The notes: generated by a model from the sequence alone, not told the origin. Counted from the first letter of the stretch, positions 14,309-24,370 are shown. The stretch: DNA of 40,180 nucleotides from Acidimicrobiia bacterium (GCA_023265025.1 JAHFUP010000045.1:1-40180), one strand, 5' to 3'. A program made the numbers and translations.

Positions 14309-17300
14309 TGGCCAACACTGTCAACGTACTCATAACGGCGAAAGATTCTGCTTCAGCGAAGCTCTCCGGCGTCACGAAGGCGTCGATCGGGCTGACCGCG
14401 GGGTTCGCCGGGCTCGGGGTTGCGTCCATCAAGATGGGGATGGACTTCGAGAAGGGGCTCGACCAGGTCGGCGCCGTCGCCGGGGCGACCGACAAGGAGA
14501 TGGACGCGCTCCGGAAGACGGCGCTCCAGCTCGGCGCCGACACCGCTTTCTCCGCTGGCGAAGCAACGGCGGCGATGGAAGAGCTGGCGGCCGGTGGGCG
14601 CTCGGTCGCGCAGATGGTGGGCGGCGAGGCGAAGGCCGCGGTCGACCTGGCAGCGGCCGGGAACTACGGGCTGGCGGACAGCGCCCGGACCATCGCGACG
14701 ACGATGGACATCTGGAAGGGGACGCAGCTCGAGACGAACGACGTCGTGAACCGTCTCGCGGGCGCGGCGAACGCTTCCCGCTTCGGCGTCGAGGACATGA
14801 GCGGGGCAATCGCCCAGGCCGGCGGGGTGTCGGCGCAGATGGGAGTCTCGTTCCAGGACCTGAGCACTGGCGTGGCGGCGACGGCATCTTCGTTCGCCAA
14901 CGGCTCGGACGCGGGCACGAGCTTCAAGACGTTCCTCCTGGGGCTGGACGGGACGACGGACAAGGCCAAGGGCACGATCGCGGAGTACGGGCTCGAGTTC
15001 CGCACCGCCACCGGCGAACTCAAGCCGATGAGCCAGATCGTCGACGAGCTGCACGGGAAGATCGGGACGCTCGGGGAGGCGCAACAGGTCGCGGCGCTGA
15101 AGACAATCTTCGGGAACGACGCCTACCGCACGGCCGGCGGCCTGATGAAGATGACCGGCGCCGAGTTCCAGGCGATGTCCGACAAGATGGGGGCGACGGA
15201 CGCGGCGGACGTGGCGGCCCAGCGGATGGGGAACCTGAGCGGGGACGTGGAGGCGTTGAAGGGGTCGCTGGAGACTCTCGGGATTCAGGTGGGGAGCGTG
15301 GCGATCCCGGTACTGAGGGAGCTTGCGGGCGGCGCGACGGCGGCGACCAACGCGTTTGGTGCGCTGCCGGGGGAGAGCCAGGGGCTGATCCTCGGGGTGG
15401 TTGGGGTGACGGCGGCGATGCCCGCGATGATCTCCGGGGTGAGCAAGGGCGCCCAGGCGGTCAAGCAGATGGGCGGGTTCATGCACACCGGGAAGGGGCA
15501 GGCCACGGGGCTCGCGCTCGGCATCGGTGCGGTGGTCATCGCGGCGGACATCGCGGCTCAGAAACTCTCCGGCCACTCGTTGACGGACCTCGTCTTCGGG
15601 GACATCGACAAGATCGAGGCGACGAACGCGAAGGCCAAGGAGCTCGGCGCGCTTCTCTCGGGCATCACTGACCCGGCCCAGAGGCTGGCGCTGGCCGAAG
15701 GGCAACTGGCGGCGGCGAGCGAGAAGGTCACCTCCGGGATCAGCGGGTTCTCGCGGGAACTGAGCGCCAGCGAGAAGGTCATGCTCGGCTCCGATGGGAA
15801 GTTCTTCGGCGTATCGACCTCCCTCTTTGGTGTGGGCAAGGGTGCGACCACCGCCAACAAGGACATGGCCGCGCTCAACGCGACCGTGAGGGCGGCCTTC
15901 GACGAGATGCAGTCGAGCGGAGCGAGCGTCCTTGATCTAGCCGCCGCCTATCAGAAGTTGCCCCCAGAGCTGCGTGCCGCCGCCGACGAGTCATCCGGCA
16001 TAGAAGCCGCGATGAGGACCCAAGAGTTCGCGATGGCTGAGGCCAAGACCATGACGGACCGCTGGTCGGGCTCTCTGGCGCAAGCGGCCGGTGCCGCGGC
16101 GGGCATGGCGACGGGCGTGGCGACGGAGCTGCCGAAGGCGCAGAAGTCCGCCCAGGACCTCGCCACCTACATGAGCGGTTCGTGGGGACCAGCCCTGGAG
16201 CAGGCGTTCGCGGGCGTGAATGAAGAAGGCAAGGAACAGCTCAAGGAGATGATCTCTTCGTTCCCGCCCGTGCAGATGACGGCGGAGGGTCTTGCCAAGT
16301 ACCTCGAAAACACCTTTGGGCCGGACGTGGCCAAGAGCTTCGAAACCCTCGTCGAGGCGACCGAGGAGAACTTCGGCTCCGTGAAGGAGGCCATCTCCTC
16401 CGTCCTGCCGTCGACTGACGAGACGTTTGAGAAGTGGAAGGGGCGCCTCGACCAAATGGTCAAGGATCAGCAGGCGTTCGACGTCAACCTGAGGCTGATC
16501 TGGCAGGGGCTGACAGCGGCTGGCGTTGCGATGCCCGAGACTATTCTCGCGGCCATTGCAGACAAGGGCCCGGAGTTCGTCGCGAAGTTCACCAAGATGT
16601 ACTCGGAGGACCCGGCGGCGGCGATCGCCGCGCTGAAGGTCGTCGCCCCGGCGGCAATGGGGGAAGCGTCCGACGCGGTTGTCGCGCGCATCATCGGCGC
16701 AGCGCCCGGCGTGACCACGGCCGTTGAGGTAGGCATCAACAAGCCTATGCGTGAGGGGCTGGCGCTGATGCAGGCGGAAACCGTGGCCGCCGCCGTTGCT
16801 ACGGGCGCTTCGATAACGGCCGGGCTGGGCTCCCAGGATCCGGTGGTCTACGGAGCCGGGGAGCGCCTCGGGGCCAGCGTGGTCGATGGGCTCGTCAGTG
16901 GGCTGTCCGGCGGCGACGCGATCGCGAGGGCGAAGGGCGCGGCGGCGGAACTGGGAAATGCGGTCATCGACGAGTTCGGGGTGATCGTGAGAGTTCAGTC
17001 GCCGTCGAAGGTGTTCCACACGTTCGGGACGTACATCACCCAGGGGCTCGCGGAAGGCATCGTCGAAGGGACGCCGGAGGCCGAGCAGGCAGCCCGGGCC
17101 GCTGCCATCGCTGCCATCGCTGCGATGGAGGAAGAGGCGTGGGCCGCGAACCAGGCGGGGATGAAAGTGGCCGCGGGATTTGCCGCCGGGGCCGCCGGCG
17201 CGGGATGGAGTGGCGGTTCGATCAACCCTCCTCCGCCGGGCGCGAAGGACCCGTACAAGACGACGATCCCGGCGGGGCCTCCACCGCCGTTCACCGGCCA

Positions 17301-17694
17301 GGGGGACGCCATCCCGGGGTACAACGACAAGAACAGCCCGCCGCCGGGCTACAGATCGCAGGGGACCAACCCCGCCGTGTACTGGGACGGGTCGACGTGG
17401 CGCTTCAACACGTTCCCGAACGATCCCGGCTGGGCCCCGGATCGGTTGAACGGTGGGATAACGCCCTTCGCGCGCGGGACCGACTACGTGCCGCGCGACA
17501 TGCTGGCGTTCATTCACAAGGGCGAGGCGATTATCCCGGCCGCGGAGAACCGGCGCGGGGGGCGCGACGGGGACGTCATCGTCAGCGTCACGGGCAATAC
17601 CATCACCATCTCCAACGGCGCGGACGAACGCGCGTTCTTCGGCGACCTGGGCTACGGCCTTCGCCGCGCTCTTCGCGCCCGGGGTGTCGCATGA
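14308..17694 (+). CDS. Tape measure protein
   Basis: A 1128-residue protein, the longest in the window, which sets tail length and is ejected ahead of DNA. The N-terminus has the tape-measure signature region ([37 protein letters not shown]). Two hydrophobic stretches near residues 335-380 and 400-415 may cross or insert in the membrane. Long Ala-rich helices follow. The C-terminal 200 residues are Pro/Gly-rich and include a WDGSTW-type segment and the [20 protein letters not shown] motif often seen at tape-measure ends. At about 0.15 nm per residue the tail would be roughly 165-170 nm, an inference from the usual ratio. Confidence 0.95.
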   Translation: MANTVNVLITAKDSASAKLSGVTKASIGLTAGFAGLGVASIKMGMDFEKGLDQVGAVAGATDKEMDALRKTALQLGADTAFSAGEATAAMEELAAGGRSVAQMVGGEAKAAVDLAAAGNYGLADSARTIATTMDIWKGTQLETNDVVNRLAGAANASRFGVEDMSGAIAQAGGVSAQMGVSFQDLSTGVAATASSFANGSDAGTSFKTFLLGLDGTTDKAKGTIAEYGLEFRTATGELKPMSQIVDELHGKIGTLGEAQQVAALKTIFGNDAYRTAGGLMKMTGAEFQAMSDKMGATDAADVAAQRMGNLSGDVEALKGSLETLGIQVGSVAIPVLRELAGGATAATNAFGALPGESQGLILGVVGVTAAMPAMISGVSKGAQAVKQMGGFMHTGKGQATGLALGIGAVVIAADIAAQKLSGHSLTDLVFGDIDKIEATNAKAKELGALLSGITDPAQRLALAEGQLAAASEKVTSGISGFSRELSASEKVMLGSDGKFFGVSTSLFGVGKGATTANKDMAALNATVRAAFDEMQSSGASVLDLAAAYQKLPPELRAAADESSGIEAAMRTQEFAMAEAKTMTDRWSGSLAQAAGAAAGMATGVATELPKAQKSAQDLATYMSGSWGPALEQAFAGVNEEGKEQLKEMISSFPPVQMTAEGLAKYLENTFGPDVAKSFETLVEATEENFGSVKEAISSVLPSTDETFEKWKGRLDQMVKDQQAFDVNLRLIWQGLTAAGVAMPETILAAIADKGPEFVAKFTKMYSEDPAAAIAALKVVAPAAMGEASDAVVARIIGAAPGVTTAVEVGINKPMREGLALMQAETVAAAVATGASITAGLGSQDPVVYGAGERLGASVVDGLVSGLSGGDAIARAKGAAAELGNAVIDEFGVIVRVQSPSKVFHTFGTYITQGLAEGIVEGTPEAEQAARAAAIAAIAAMEEEAWAANQAGMKVAAGFAAGAAGAGWSGGSINPPPPGAKDPYKTTIPAGPPPPFTGQGDAIPGYNDKNSPPPGYRSQGTNPAVYWDGSTWRFNTFPNDPGWAPDRLNGGITPFARGTDYVPRDMLAFIHKGEAIIPAAENRRGGRDGDVIVSVTGNTITISNGADERAFFGDLGYGLRRALRARGVA

Positions 17695-18530
17695 CGACGG
17701 CGCAGCGCTGGGCAGAGAAGTTCGAGAGCATCGACGCCACCCTGACGTATACGTTCCCGCTCAACCAGTACGAGTGGCAGTCGGAGCAGGGGTTGCGGGT
17801 CGCGTACGGCCATGGCGTCGGCGCCGACTACGCTCACGACTTCGCGGGGATCTCGTTGGCCCCGAAGTCCGTTGGGATAGAGGTCGTCCGCTTCATGATG
17901 ACCGGCTACGCCTCCCCGGCGGCGTTCGACACCGCGTTCGACGCGATGCTCGGCCAGTTGATGCGCATCGGCCAGGGGAAGCTCTTCACGAACGATTCCG
18001 CGGGCACCCGGCGCTGGTGCTACGCCAGGCTCACGGCCAGGCCATCAATCACCATCGCGGGCCTCAGCTGGCTGGCTCAGCCCGTCGCGCTGCACTTCAC
18101 GCGGCTGAGCGATTGGTTCGGGGCGAGCGCAACCACGGGCTCGCGCACGGTCACGGTCTCGCCGGACACGTTCACCATCAACAACCCCGGCAACGCACCG
18201 GCCAAGTTCATCGTGTTCCGGCTGCGGGCGAATGCCGCGGCGGGATTCACGAACCCTGCGCTCGCCAACCTCACGAACGGCTACAGCTTCTCCACCACCC
18301 GCGACTCGGCCTCAGCCGACAGCGAGATCAAGGTGGACACCGAGCTGGCAAGCGTGGAGTTCTCCACGGACAACGGCGTGAGCTACGCCGACGACTACGC
18401 CCTGTTCAGCCTGGGCGCCACCCAGGTCGGGTTCATGCAGCTCGAGCCGGGCAACAACAGCATGCGCGTCACCTGTGACGGCACGCCTAACTTCGATTTG
18501 GAGTGGAGTTTCTATGCCCCGAATCAATGA
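17691..18530 (+). CDS. Distal tail protein (Dit-like)
   Basis: A 279-residue protein following the tape measure with an ATGA overlap, the normal place for Dit, which forms the hexameric hub of the tail tip. The first ~140 residues have [20 protein letters not shown] and a [18 protein letters not shown] segment that fits the Dit core. The second half ([40 protein letters not shown]) looks like a galectin/beta-sandwich C-terminal domain. No enzymatic residues are seen. Identification is by position and fold pattern. Confidence 0.78.
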   Translation: MTTAQRWAEKFESIDATLTYTFPLNQYEWQSEQGLRVAYGHGVGADYAHDFAGISLAPKSVGIEVVRFMMTGYASPAAFDTAFDAMLGQLMRIGQGKLFTNDSAGTRRWCYARLTARPSITIAGLSWLAQPVALHFTRLSDWFGASATTGSRTVTVSPDTFTINNPGNAPAKFIVFRLRANAAAGFTNPALANLTNGYSFSTTRDSASADSEIKVDTELASVEFSTDNGVSYADDYALFSLGATQVGFMQLEPGNNSMRVTCDGTPNFDLEWSFYAPNQ

Positions 18531-18795
18531 CCTGCAACGCTTCGACCGCGAGTGGAGAACCGGGAACCGGGACCGTGCCCGGCAGATGGCGCGCAACTAC
18601 GTCGCCTCCCACCGGGAGGAGATCGCCCCCGTGCTACAACCGCTGACGCTGGCGGAGATCGTCGTGCTGGTGGGCGAGTATCGCGCCAGGGGGCTGGAGA
18701 CCGACCGCATCATCGCCGACATGTGGCTGCTCACCGAGTACCCACCCCAACACATCACCGGGACCGTCAGTCTCGGCGCCGGGCAGGAGGACTAG
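18514..18795 (+). CDS. Small helical tail-module protein
   Basis: A 93-residue soluble protein that overlaps the Dit-like gene by 17 bases. The start at ATG 18514 follows TTGGAGTGGAG, a good ribosome site. The sequence is mostly helical and charged at the N-terminus (FDREWRTGNRDRARQMARNY) with a hydrophobic helix LTLAEIVVLVGEYRARGL. No family was recognised. Its place suggests a tail tip or assembly role. Confidence 0.65.
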   Translation: MPRINDLQRFDREWRTGNRDRARQMARNYVASHREEIAPVLQPLTLAEIVVLVGEYRARGLETDRIIADMWLLTEYPPQHITGTVSLGAGQED

Positions 18796-19224
18796 ATGGC
18801 GAACAACTTTAAAATCTCGAATGCGGTGGCCCAGGCGCTCGCCAACGCATTCGCCACGGCGCTGGACGCAGGCACGGCCGGGATAATCCGCATCTACGAC
18901 GGCGCCCAGCCGACGGACCCGGACACGGCCATCGGCGCCCAGGTGCTGCTCGCCGAGCTGACGTTCAGCGCCACCTCGTTCGGGGCCGCTGCCGACGCCA
19001 ACCCCGGCGGGCGCATCACGGCTAACGCCGTCACGAGCGACGCCAGCGCCGACGCCACGGGTACGGCCGCGTGGTTCCGGATGCTCACGCAGGCTGGCGG
19101 CTCGGTCATCTGTGACGGTTCGGTTGGGGCCTCGGGCGCCGACCTCAACATGAACACTGTGTCGTTCACGGCAGGCTCCACGGTGTCGATTACGTCGTTC
19201 ACCGTGACGATGCCCGAAAGCTGA
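18796..19224 (+). CDS. Beta-rich tail protein
   Basis: A 142-residue protein starting directly after the previous stop behind GGCAGGAGG. The N-terminal helix (ISNAVAQALANAFATALDAG) is followed by a beta-rich body with IIRIYDGAQPTDPDTAIG, then TGTAAWFRMLTQAGGSVICD and TVSFTAGSTVSITSFTVTMP. This arrangement is shared by a widespread, functionally uncharacterised phage tail protein. It probably decorates the tail tip or contributes to a fibre. No catalytic features are visible. Confidence 0.72.
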   Translation: MANNFKISNAVAQALANAFATALDAGTAGIIRIYDGAQPTDPDTAIGAQVLLAELTFSATSFGAAADANPGGRITANAVTSDASADATGTAAWFRMLTQAGGSVICDGSVGASGADLNMNTVSFTAGSTVSITSFTVTMPES

Positions 19225-19236
19225 GGGGTGTAGCAG

Positions 19237-19794
19237 ATGGTCGCTCAATTTCCTTCTGCGCAGCAGGTGTGGCCCGCCCTGGCGCGCGTCTACCCGTGGG
19301 TGGATATTGTCGCCCCTGGCCCATACCCCTTCGCTCCCTCTGGGGTGCAGCCGACCTCGGCCGCATGGGGAACAGCTAATCTGGCGCGGTTCATTCCGTT
19401 TCTGGTGTCGCGCCCCGTGACCGTAACCAACATTCACGTCTACAACTTCGCCACTATTGCCGGGAACGTGGACGTTGGGCTTTACGACATGTCCGGCAAC
19501 CGGCTGGTTTCAGGTGGCGGGGCCGCGCACTCAGGGGCGGATGCAATACAGACATTCAACATCACCGATACCCTCCTGTCTCCGGGCCGCTATTACGCGG
19601 CGATGGCGAGCGATAGTGCGACTGCCACGTTTGGGGCGTTTTTGTCGGTTGATATTGGTATGCCGTTGGGCGCGGCGGGGGCCGCAATGATAGGCATCAA
19701 GAGCATGGCTACGGCCTACGTGCTGCCCGCAACGGCCACACTTGCGGCGCTGACGGTGGACAACTTCCCCTTCATCGTGTTGGGATTGGCATAA
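19237..19794 (+). CDS. Putative tail-tip beta-sandwich protein
   Basis: A 185-residue protein with no signal sequence. Residues about 55-150 show a jelly-roll-like strand pattern (PVTVTNIHVYNFATIAGNVD, VGLYDMSGNRLVSGG, TLLSPGRYYAAMASD) like carbohydrate-binding-type domains in tail fibres. Two stretches of small hydrophobic residues near the C-terminus are probably strands, not membrane helices. Its GC3 is lower and more mixed than in neighbours, which fits a host-range gene that has been exchanged. It overlaps the next gene by one base. Receptor binding is inference. Confidence 0.68.
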   Translation: MVAQFPSAQQVWPALARVYPWVDIVAPGPYPFAPSGVQPTSAAWGTANLARFIPFLVSRPVTVTNIHVYNFATIAGNVDVGLYDMSGNRLVSGGGAAHSGADAIQTFNITDTLLSPGRYYAAMASDSATATFGAFLSVDIGMPLGAAGAAMIGIKSMATAYVLPATATLAALTVDNFPFIVLGLA

Positions 19795-20138
19795 TGGCAA
19801 TAACAGTAGCGGACTCAGGAACGCAGGTATGCACCGTCACAACGGAGCACTCACTGAGCATCCAAACGGCGGCGGGCGTCTACGTCCTCCAGCTCGACCT
19901 CAACGTCTGTGCCGCCGGTGACGCGTTCGAGGTGCGTTTCAAGACCAACATCCTCGCCGCAGGCACGGAACGTACCGCGTTCCTGTGGGGCTTCCGTGAC
20001 GACCGCCCCACGGACGAGGAGATCGTGCAGTCAGACCCGTTCGTCCATGACGCGACGGCTGCCAACTTCGAGGTCACCCTGAAACAGAGCCACGGGACGG
20101 GCCGTAGCGTCATCTGGAAGCTCCTCAAGGTCGCCTAA
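19794..20138 (+). CDS. Small virion-associated protein, unassigned
   Basis: A 114-residue protein beginning on the TAATG overlap. Strands dominate (QVCTVTTEHSLSIQTAAGVY, VYVLQLDLNVCAAGDAFEVR) with a C-terminal helix-strand around FEVTLKQSHGTGRSVIWKLL. Two Cys are present but no metal motif. It lies between a putative receptor-binding protein and the hub/fibre protein, so a tail-tip adaptor is likely. No family was recognised. Confidence 0.65.
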   Translation: MAITVADSGTQVCTVTTEHSLSIQTAAGVYVLQLDLNVCAAGDAFEVRFKTNILAAGTERTAFLWGFRDDRPTDEEIVQSDPFVHDATAANFEVTLKQSHGTGRSVIWKLLKVA

Positions 20139-20142
20139 CGCG

Positions 20143-22725
20143 ATGGCGTCGAAGATCCGTTTTCTGCCGCTGTACGGAGCCGGAGAGGTCCATTCGGGAA
20201 GTGGTGCTGCCACGCTTCCGAGGCTGGCAGCGAGCGGGTCAGGGACGCACACTCAGAACCACACCGGCACGGCCGCAGCGACCCTCCCCCACCTGACCGC
20301 CAGCGGCGCCGGGGTCATGCACCCCACGGGCACTGGCGCCGCAACGCTTCCGCACCTCACAACGTCTGGCTCTGGCGGCCAGTCCGTACCAGGCACGGCG
20401 GCGGCGACCCTCCCTCACCTCACGGCCTCGGGAGCGGGCATCCAGTCACACGTCGGCACGGGCGCGGCGACCCTTCCGAGTCTGACAGCGAGCGCGGTCG
20501 GCTTCCTGCCCTTGTTCTCTAACCGCATCCGCATCGAGGTTTACACCCCGGCGGGCGCCCTGGCTGGCGCCGGGCCCATCCTCACGGCGCTGACGTTCGA
20601 CTACTCCCAGGAACTTGACCGCATCGGGGCCTTCCATTGCGCCATCCCCGCCACCGACCCGCGCGCCGACCTCATGGACCAGGGCAACGAACTCCGCTTC
20701 TACCGCGAGGGCGAGGGGCTGGTGTTCCGCGGGATCATCGACCGGGCAGAGACGAACGTCGCCAACGATGGGCAGATCACCCTCGCCGTCCAGGGGTCGT
20801 CGGTCGCGCGCCAGCTCGTCTGGACGCCGATCATCGGCCGGTCGTTTTCGGGCGCCACGCTGGCCTCGGCCATGACCACGCTGCTCTCCGGCACGGGCTG
20901 GTCCGCGGGGACGCTGGATGTGCCGGCGACGACGCTCCTCCAGCGGATCGAGGTCGCCTCGGTGTGGGCGTCGGTGGAGGACGCGGCGAAGCGCTTCACG
21001 CTCCACCTCCGCGAAGACGTGCTCAACAAGGAGCTCGACGTTTCGGCCTTCGGGACCTCGAGCGGGATCACGCTGCAGAACCTCGAAGCGATCTCGGTCA
21101 ATCAGCGCGACAACCCGGCGCTCGTTCCGGTCGCGGGGCTGAAAGTCCTCGAAGAGTCGGGCGACCTCTGGAACAGCATCGTCCCCATCGGCGCGGGCGA
21201 GGGCGTGAACAAGCTCACCCTCCAGAGGGCGACCCGGGCGAGCCCCTACACCGTCCAGAACGCGGCCGGCGGGGATGGCGTTTCGTTCTACTACATCGAG
21301 GACGCGACGAGCGTGACGGCCTACGGGCGGCGGCGGAAGGCCCTCAGCGTGAAGGGCATCCAGCCTATCGCGAACACCCTGGCCGGCCACGTCGCGGCCG
21401 CGAACGCGCTCTACGATGTCGCCTCCACCGAACTGCTGCGTTCGAAGGACCCGCAGACGGCCTACTCGGTCAGCGTGGTGGGGATGAAGCACCTGGACTC
21501 GGCCGGCGCGCCGCGCTTCCAGGTGGGCGACAAGTTCAGGCTGGTGTACCGCGGCATCGTCGAAGACACCGACGGGACGGCCCGGGCGTGGAGGTCGGTC
21601 GACGCGAACCTCTGGCTGATGGGCTACAAACGGTCGTTCCACGAGGACGGGAGCGACACATGGGATCTGAAGGTGTCGACAGTCGACCGCCAGGAGCTCG
21701 ACGGCGACGCCCAGGTCGCGGGGGCGATCGAGGAGCTTCACTCGCTCCAGGTGTCGTTGCGGCCGTTCACCTACCGGGAGATCCACGGGCCGTCGCGGCG
21801 GTCGGTGGACGCGACCCACACCGTGACGTTCCTCGTGGACTACGACGCGAATGTGACCTACCTGCACTCGGCGAAGCTGTCGGTGACGGTGGCGGCGGTC
21901 CGGACGAACGCGACGGGCGCGGCGAGCGGCGGTGGGTCGACATCGAGCGCGGGGAGTGCCCACTCTCACTCGGTCTCCGGGGCGACGAGCGCGGCGGGCT
22001 CGTCTCACAGCCATTCTCTCTCCGGGGTGACGACCGACGCGACGGGATTGACGACCCCGATCTGGCAGCCGACGACTTCCTACACGGATACGGACAGCGG
22101 GCGCAGCTCCGGGGCGGCTGGGACGGGTGCAACTGGTGGCGGAACTGGCGGCGGTGGGACCTCCCATGGCCATGCTTCATCTGCCGCGAGCTGGTCGGTA
22201 GATGCAACCGCTCTTACGAACTCAAATAACGTCGACGCCCACACTCATACTGGCCCGAGCCACACACACACCCTGGGCACCCACAGCCACCTCCTGCAGT
22301 TGAGTGGTGGCAGCTTCGTCTACCTCCCGACCGACGCCCACACGCACGGCTACACCGCGCAGACGACCGCCTCCGAGGCATCGCACACTCACTCGGTGAG
22401 CGGGCAGACGGCGGCGGCGGAGTCGGCGCACACGCACACGGTCAGCGCCCACACCCACGCCATCACCTATGGCATCTACGAGGGGAGCGGGCCGACGGCT
22501 TCGGCAAACGTCACGGTCACCATCAACGGCGTCGACCGCACCGTCGCCCTGGGCGGCTCGTGGGACGCGACGTTCACGGACATCGACATCACGGCTTATT
22601 TGATAGACTCGGACGGGCTGCCGCTGCAGCAGCGAAACACCGTGGTTTTTGGGGCGGGCGAGCTGCTCGACCTGGAGATCGTGGTCAGGAGCATCGTCAC
22701 CGCGAGCGCGCTGGTGCCGGTTTAG
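20143..22725 (+). CDS. Tail hub / fibre protein with tandem repeats and His-x-His tip
   Basis: An 860-residue tail-tip protein in three parts. Residues 22-120 hold five tandem units marked by AATLP at 22, 45, 66, 87 and 108. Residues about 127-570 form a baseplate-hub-like domain (FDYSQELDRIGAFHCAIPAT, GEGLVFRGIIDRAE), as in Gp37-like or Tal-type tail proteins. Residues about 607-772 carry nine His-x-His motifs within Gly/Ser/Ala-rich repeats. In the T4 long tail fibre tip, His-x-His motifs bind iron in a trimeric needle. So one polypeptide may combine hub and metal-bound fibre tip. It is the best candidate for receptor binding. Confidence 0.82.
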   Translation: MASKIRFLPLYGAGEVHSGSGAATLPRLAASGSGTHTQNHTGTAAATLPHLTASGAGVMHPTGTGAATLPHLTTSGSGGQSVPGTAAATLPHLTASGAGIQSHVGTGAATLPSLTASAVGFLPLFSNRIRIEVYTPAGALAGAGPILTALTFDYSQELDRIGAFHCAIPATDPRADLMDQGNELRFYREGEGLVFRGIIDRAETNVANDGQITLAVQGSSVARQLVWTPIIGRSFSGATLASAMTTLLSGTGWSAGTLDVPATTLLQRIEVASVWASVEDAAKRFTLHLREDVLNKELDVSAFGTSSGITLQNLEAISVNQRDNPALVPVAGLKVLEESGDLWNSIVPIGAGEGVNKLTLQRATRASPYTVQNAAGGDGVSFYYIEDATSVTAYGRRRKALSVKGIQPIANTLAGHVAAANALYDVASTELLRSKDPQTAYSVSVVGMKHLDSAGAPRFQVGDKFRLVYRGIVEDTDGTARAWRSVDANLWLMGYKRSFHEDGSDTWDLKVSTVDRQELDGDAQVAGAIEELHSLQVSLRPFTYREIHGPSRRSVDATHTVTFLVDYDANVTYLHSAKLSVTVAAVRTNATGAASGGGSTSSAGSAHSHSVSGATSAAGSSHSHSLSGVTTDATGLTTPIWQPTTSYTDTDSGRSSGAAGTGATGGGTGGGGTSHGHASSAASWSVDATALTNSNNVDAHTHTGPSHTHTLGTHSHLLQLSGGSFVYLPTDAHTHGYTAQTTASEASHTHSVSGQTAAAESAHTHTVSAHTHAITYGIYEGSGPTASANVTVTINGVDRTVALGGSWDATFTDIDITAYLIDSDGLPLQQRNTVVFGAGELLDLEIVVRSIVTASALVPV
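20206..20502 (+). repeat. In-frame tandem repeats, about 63-69 bp, five units
   Basis: Five units coding for AATLP-x-L-(T/A)-(A/T)-S-G followed by a variable Thr/Gly/His segment. Spacing between units is 23, 21, 21 and 21 residues. The variable half differs in every unit while the AATLP half is kept. This may be a flexible shaft or a site of unit-number change. Confidence 0.75.
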
Positions 22726-22734
22726 GAGGGAAGC

Positions 22735-22977
22735 ATGAGGACGTTCACGGTACGCATCGACGGCGACGAGTACCCCGACCGCGCCTGGCTGGTGATGGGC
22801 ATTACCGGCGCCGGGGACCTGCTCATCGAGTCCGAGAACGGCGGCCCGCTGCGCGTCGTCTCGCTGGCCGCGTGCCATGTCGCGCAGGTCTACCTCAACC
22901 AGGACGAGCGCGAGTGGTGGCGCGGGCTGGCGGCGGCTCTCGCATCCCCGCCGGCCGAGGTTGGACATGAGCACTAA
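22735..22977 (+). CDS. Small protein after tail hub, unassigned
   Basis: An 80-residue protein with ribosome site GGAGGGA before ATG 22735. It starts with beta strands (RTFTVRIDGDEYPDRAWLVM) and ends in a helix with EREWWRGLAAAL. No membrane helix or signal is seen. It sits between the tail module and the lysis cassette and could belong to either. No family was recognised. Confidence 0.6.
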   Translation: MRTFTVRIDGDEYPDRAWLVMGITGAGDLLIESENGGPLRVVSLAACHVAQVYLNQDEREWWRGLAAALASPPAEVGHEH

Positions 22978-23021
22978 GGGCTCGCCGCGGCGGTTGGCTA
23001 CTATCGCCGGAGGAGGGCGCC

Positions 23022-23381
23022 ATGCCAGGGGGTGAGCCAATGATCGAGTCTTACGAGAGGTTGGTCCTGCGCCTGGTCGAGGAAATCGGCTCGCTGCGCG
23101 CGGAGATCAAGGGCCTGAGCATCAATACAACGGCGGAACTCAAGGTCACCTCCACCGAAATACGGGGGCTCCGCGAACAGGTCACGAAACAGAATGGGCG
23201 CGTCGGGGTCATCGAGGACTGGCGCCACGCCGTTCAACTTGCTGACGCGCACGACTCCGGCGTGGTCGAGGGCAAGGTTGGTCTGCAACGCCGGCAGATG
23301 GCGGCACTCGTGGGGATGGTGACGGTCGGCGGCGGGCTGGCGAGCACGGTGGCGACGGTGATTGCGAGGCTGGTGGCATGA
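23022..23381 (+). CDS. Coiled-coil membrane protein of the lysis cassette (XhlA/holin-like)
   Basis: A 119-residue protein. Residues about 10-60 form a heptad-type coiled coil (LVEEIGSLRAEIKGL, STEIRGLREQVTKQN). The last ~27 residues are one membrane helix (MAALVGMVTVGGGLASTVAT). This coiled coil plus C-terminal anchor is the layout of haemolysin XhlA-like proteins found beside endolysins. The start at 23022 has GGAGGAGGG at 23005-23015; ATG 23040 is a shorter alternative. It overlaps the next tiny gene by ATGA and so is coupled to the amidase. Confidence 0.72.
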   Translation: MPGGEPMIESYERLVLRLVEEIGSLRAEIKGLSINTTAELKVTSTEIRGLREQVTKQNGRVGVIEDWRHAVQLADAHDSGVVEGKVGLQRRQMAALVGMVTVGGGLASTVATVIARLVA

Positions 23382-23458
23382 GAACGGTAGTGCTGTTGGT
23401 CGCCGGGTTCATGGCGGGGGTGATTGCGGCGCTCCGCCGGCGGAGGCTGCTGCGATGA
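23378..23458 (+). CDS. 26-residue membrane peptide in the lysis cassette
   Basis: The frame MRTVVLLVAGFMAGVIAA followed by an Arg/Leu-rich end encodes one short membrane helix with a basic cytoplasmic tail. Its ATG overlaps the stop of the coiled-coil protein (ATGA 23378-23381) and its TGA overlaps the start of the amidase (ATGA 23455-23458), so all three are translationally chained. The size and charge pattern are those of small pinholin-, antiholin- or spanin-like peptides. It could instead be a coupling leader. No family can be assigned at this length. Confidence 0.6.
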   Translation: MRTVVLLVAGFMAGVIAALRRRRLLR

Positions 23459-24261
23459 CCACGATCTTCACGCGCTCGATCTGGCAGGACGTGCGGCCGC
23501 ACGGCTGGAAGTGGCGCCCGAGGTCGCAGGGTGTCGACGGGATCATCTGGCACTGCACCCGCGGCGGTCAGGGCTACGACGGCCGGACTGAGATGGGGGC
23601 GACGCTGAACTGGTTTCGCTCGCCGAACAATCGCGTCCACGACGTGCGCTTCGAGGACTACGCCGGGATGTCGCACGTTGTGATTGGCCCTGACGAGATC
23701 GTGGAGGTCGTCCCCATCGACGACTACCTCCCGGCGTGGAGCAGCCACCCGAGCGACGAGCACGCGATCTCGGTGGAGGTCGCGCAGTCGAACCTCGACC
23801 AGGCCATCGAGCCGGAGACGATAGCGAACTGCCGGCGGTTCGCGGCGTGGGCGTCCGCGCGGTACTCGTTCCCGCTGGAGAGGCGGTTCGGGACTGCGGA
23901 CGACTGGACGTGGACGGGAGAGATCGGCCACGAGGACACGGTTCAGGGCAAGGCCCAGGGGAAGTCGGACCCGGGCGCGGCGTTCTGGGCACCATACCTG
24001 GCACTGCAGGAGGACGAGATGACCGAAGCGCAGCTACTGGCCATCCTGGAGGCCCGAGGGCTGATTGGCCCCGGTGTCCCCACCGTGAAGCGGCTGGACG
24101 AGTGGGCCACGGAGGAATCCGGGGCGGTGCGTGACTGGCTGGAAGTACTTGCCCAGCGCCTGAGCGCAGTTGAAGAACGGCCCATCCCTATGGCGTCGCC
24201 GCCGATCGCTGGTGCGCGCGTGCGGGTCGCCGTCGAGGGTGTGGTCATCAGCGGGATCTGA
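23455..24261 (+). CDS. Endolysin, N-acetylmuramoyl-L-alanine amidase (Amidase_2)
   Basis: A 268-residue cell-wall amidase cutting between N-acetylmuramic acid and the stem peptide. The domain spans residues about 15-185: zinc ligand His33 in GIIWHCT, His159 in GEIGHEDTVQG and Asp172 in GKSDPG. The two His and the Asp near a conserved Lys match the T7-lysozyme-like fold. The C-terminal 80 residues are helical and charged and may bind wall or partner. There is no signal peptide, so release depends on a holin. The start at ATG 23455 overlaps the tiny gene upstream; longer frames upstream were rejected. Confidence 0.93.
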   Translation: MTTIFTRSIWQDVRPHGWKWRPRSQGVDGIIWHCTRGGQGYDGRTEMGATLNWFRSPNNRVHDVRFEDYAGMSHVVIGPDEIVEVVPIDDYLPAWSSHPSDEHAISVEVAQSNLDQAIEPETIANCRRFAAWASARYSFPLERRFGTADDWTWTGEIGHEDTVQGKAQGKSDPGAAFWAPYLALQEDEMTEAQLLAILEARGLIGPGVPTVKRLDEWATEESGAVRDWLEVLAQRLSAVEERPIPMASPPIAGARVRVAVEGVVISGI

Positions 24262-24279
24262 CTCCCATAGCTAGCGATC

Positions 24280-24304
24280 GTGGGGGCCGGCCCCCGCGTT
24301 TGTG
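24280..24304 (+). terminator. Terminator after the endolysin gene
   Basis: GTGGGGGC (24280-24287) pairs with GCCCCCGC (24290-24297), a near-perfect 8-bp GC stem with a 2-base loop that would open to four bases, followed by GTTTGTG. The T-run is short, but the stem is very strong. Confidence 0.55.
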
Positions 24305-24370
24305 AGGCGACCCGGCGCCGAATCTGGCAGCACCCCGGGATTGATGCTGCCAGCCCAGGAGGAACGACCT

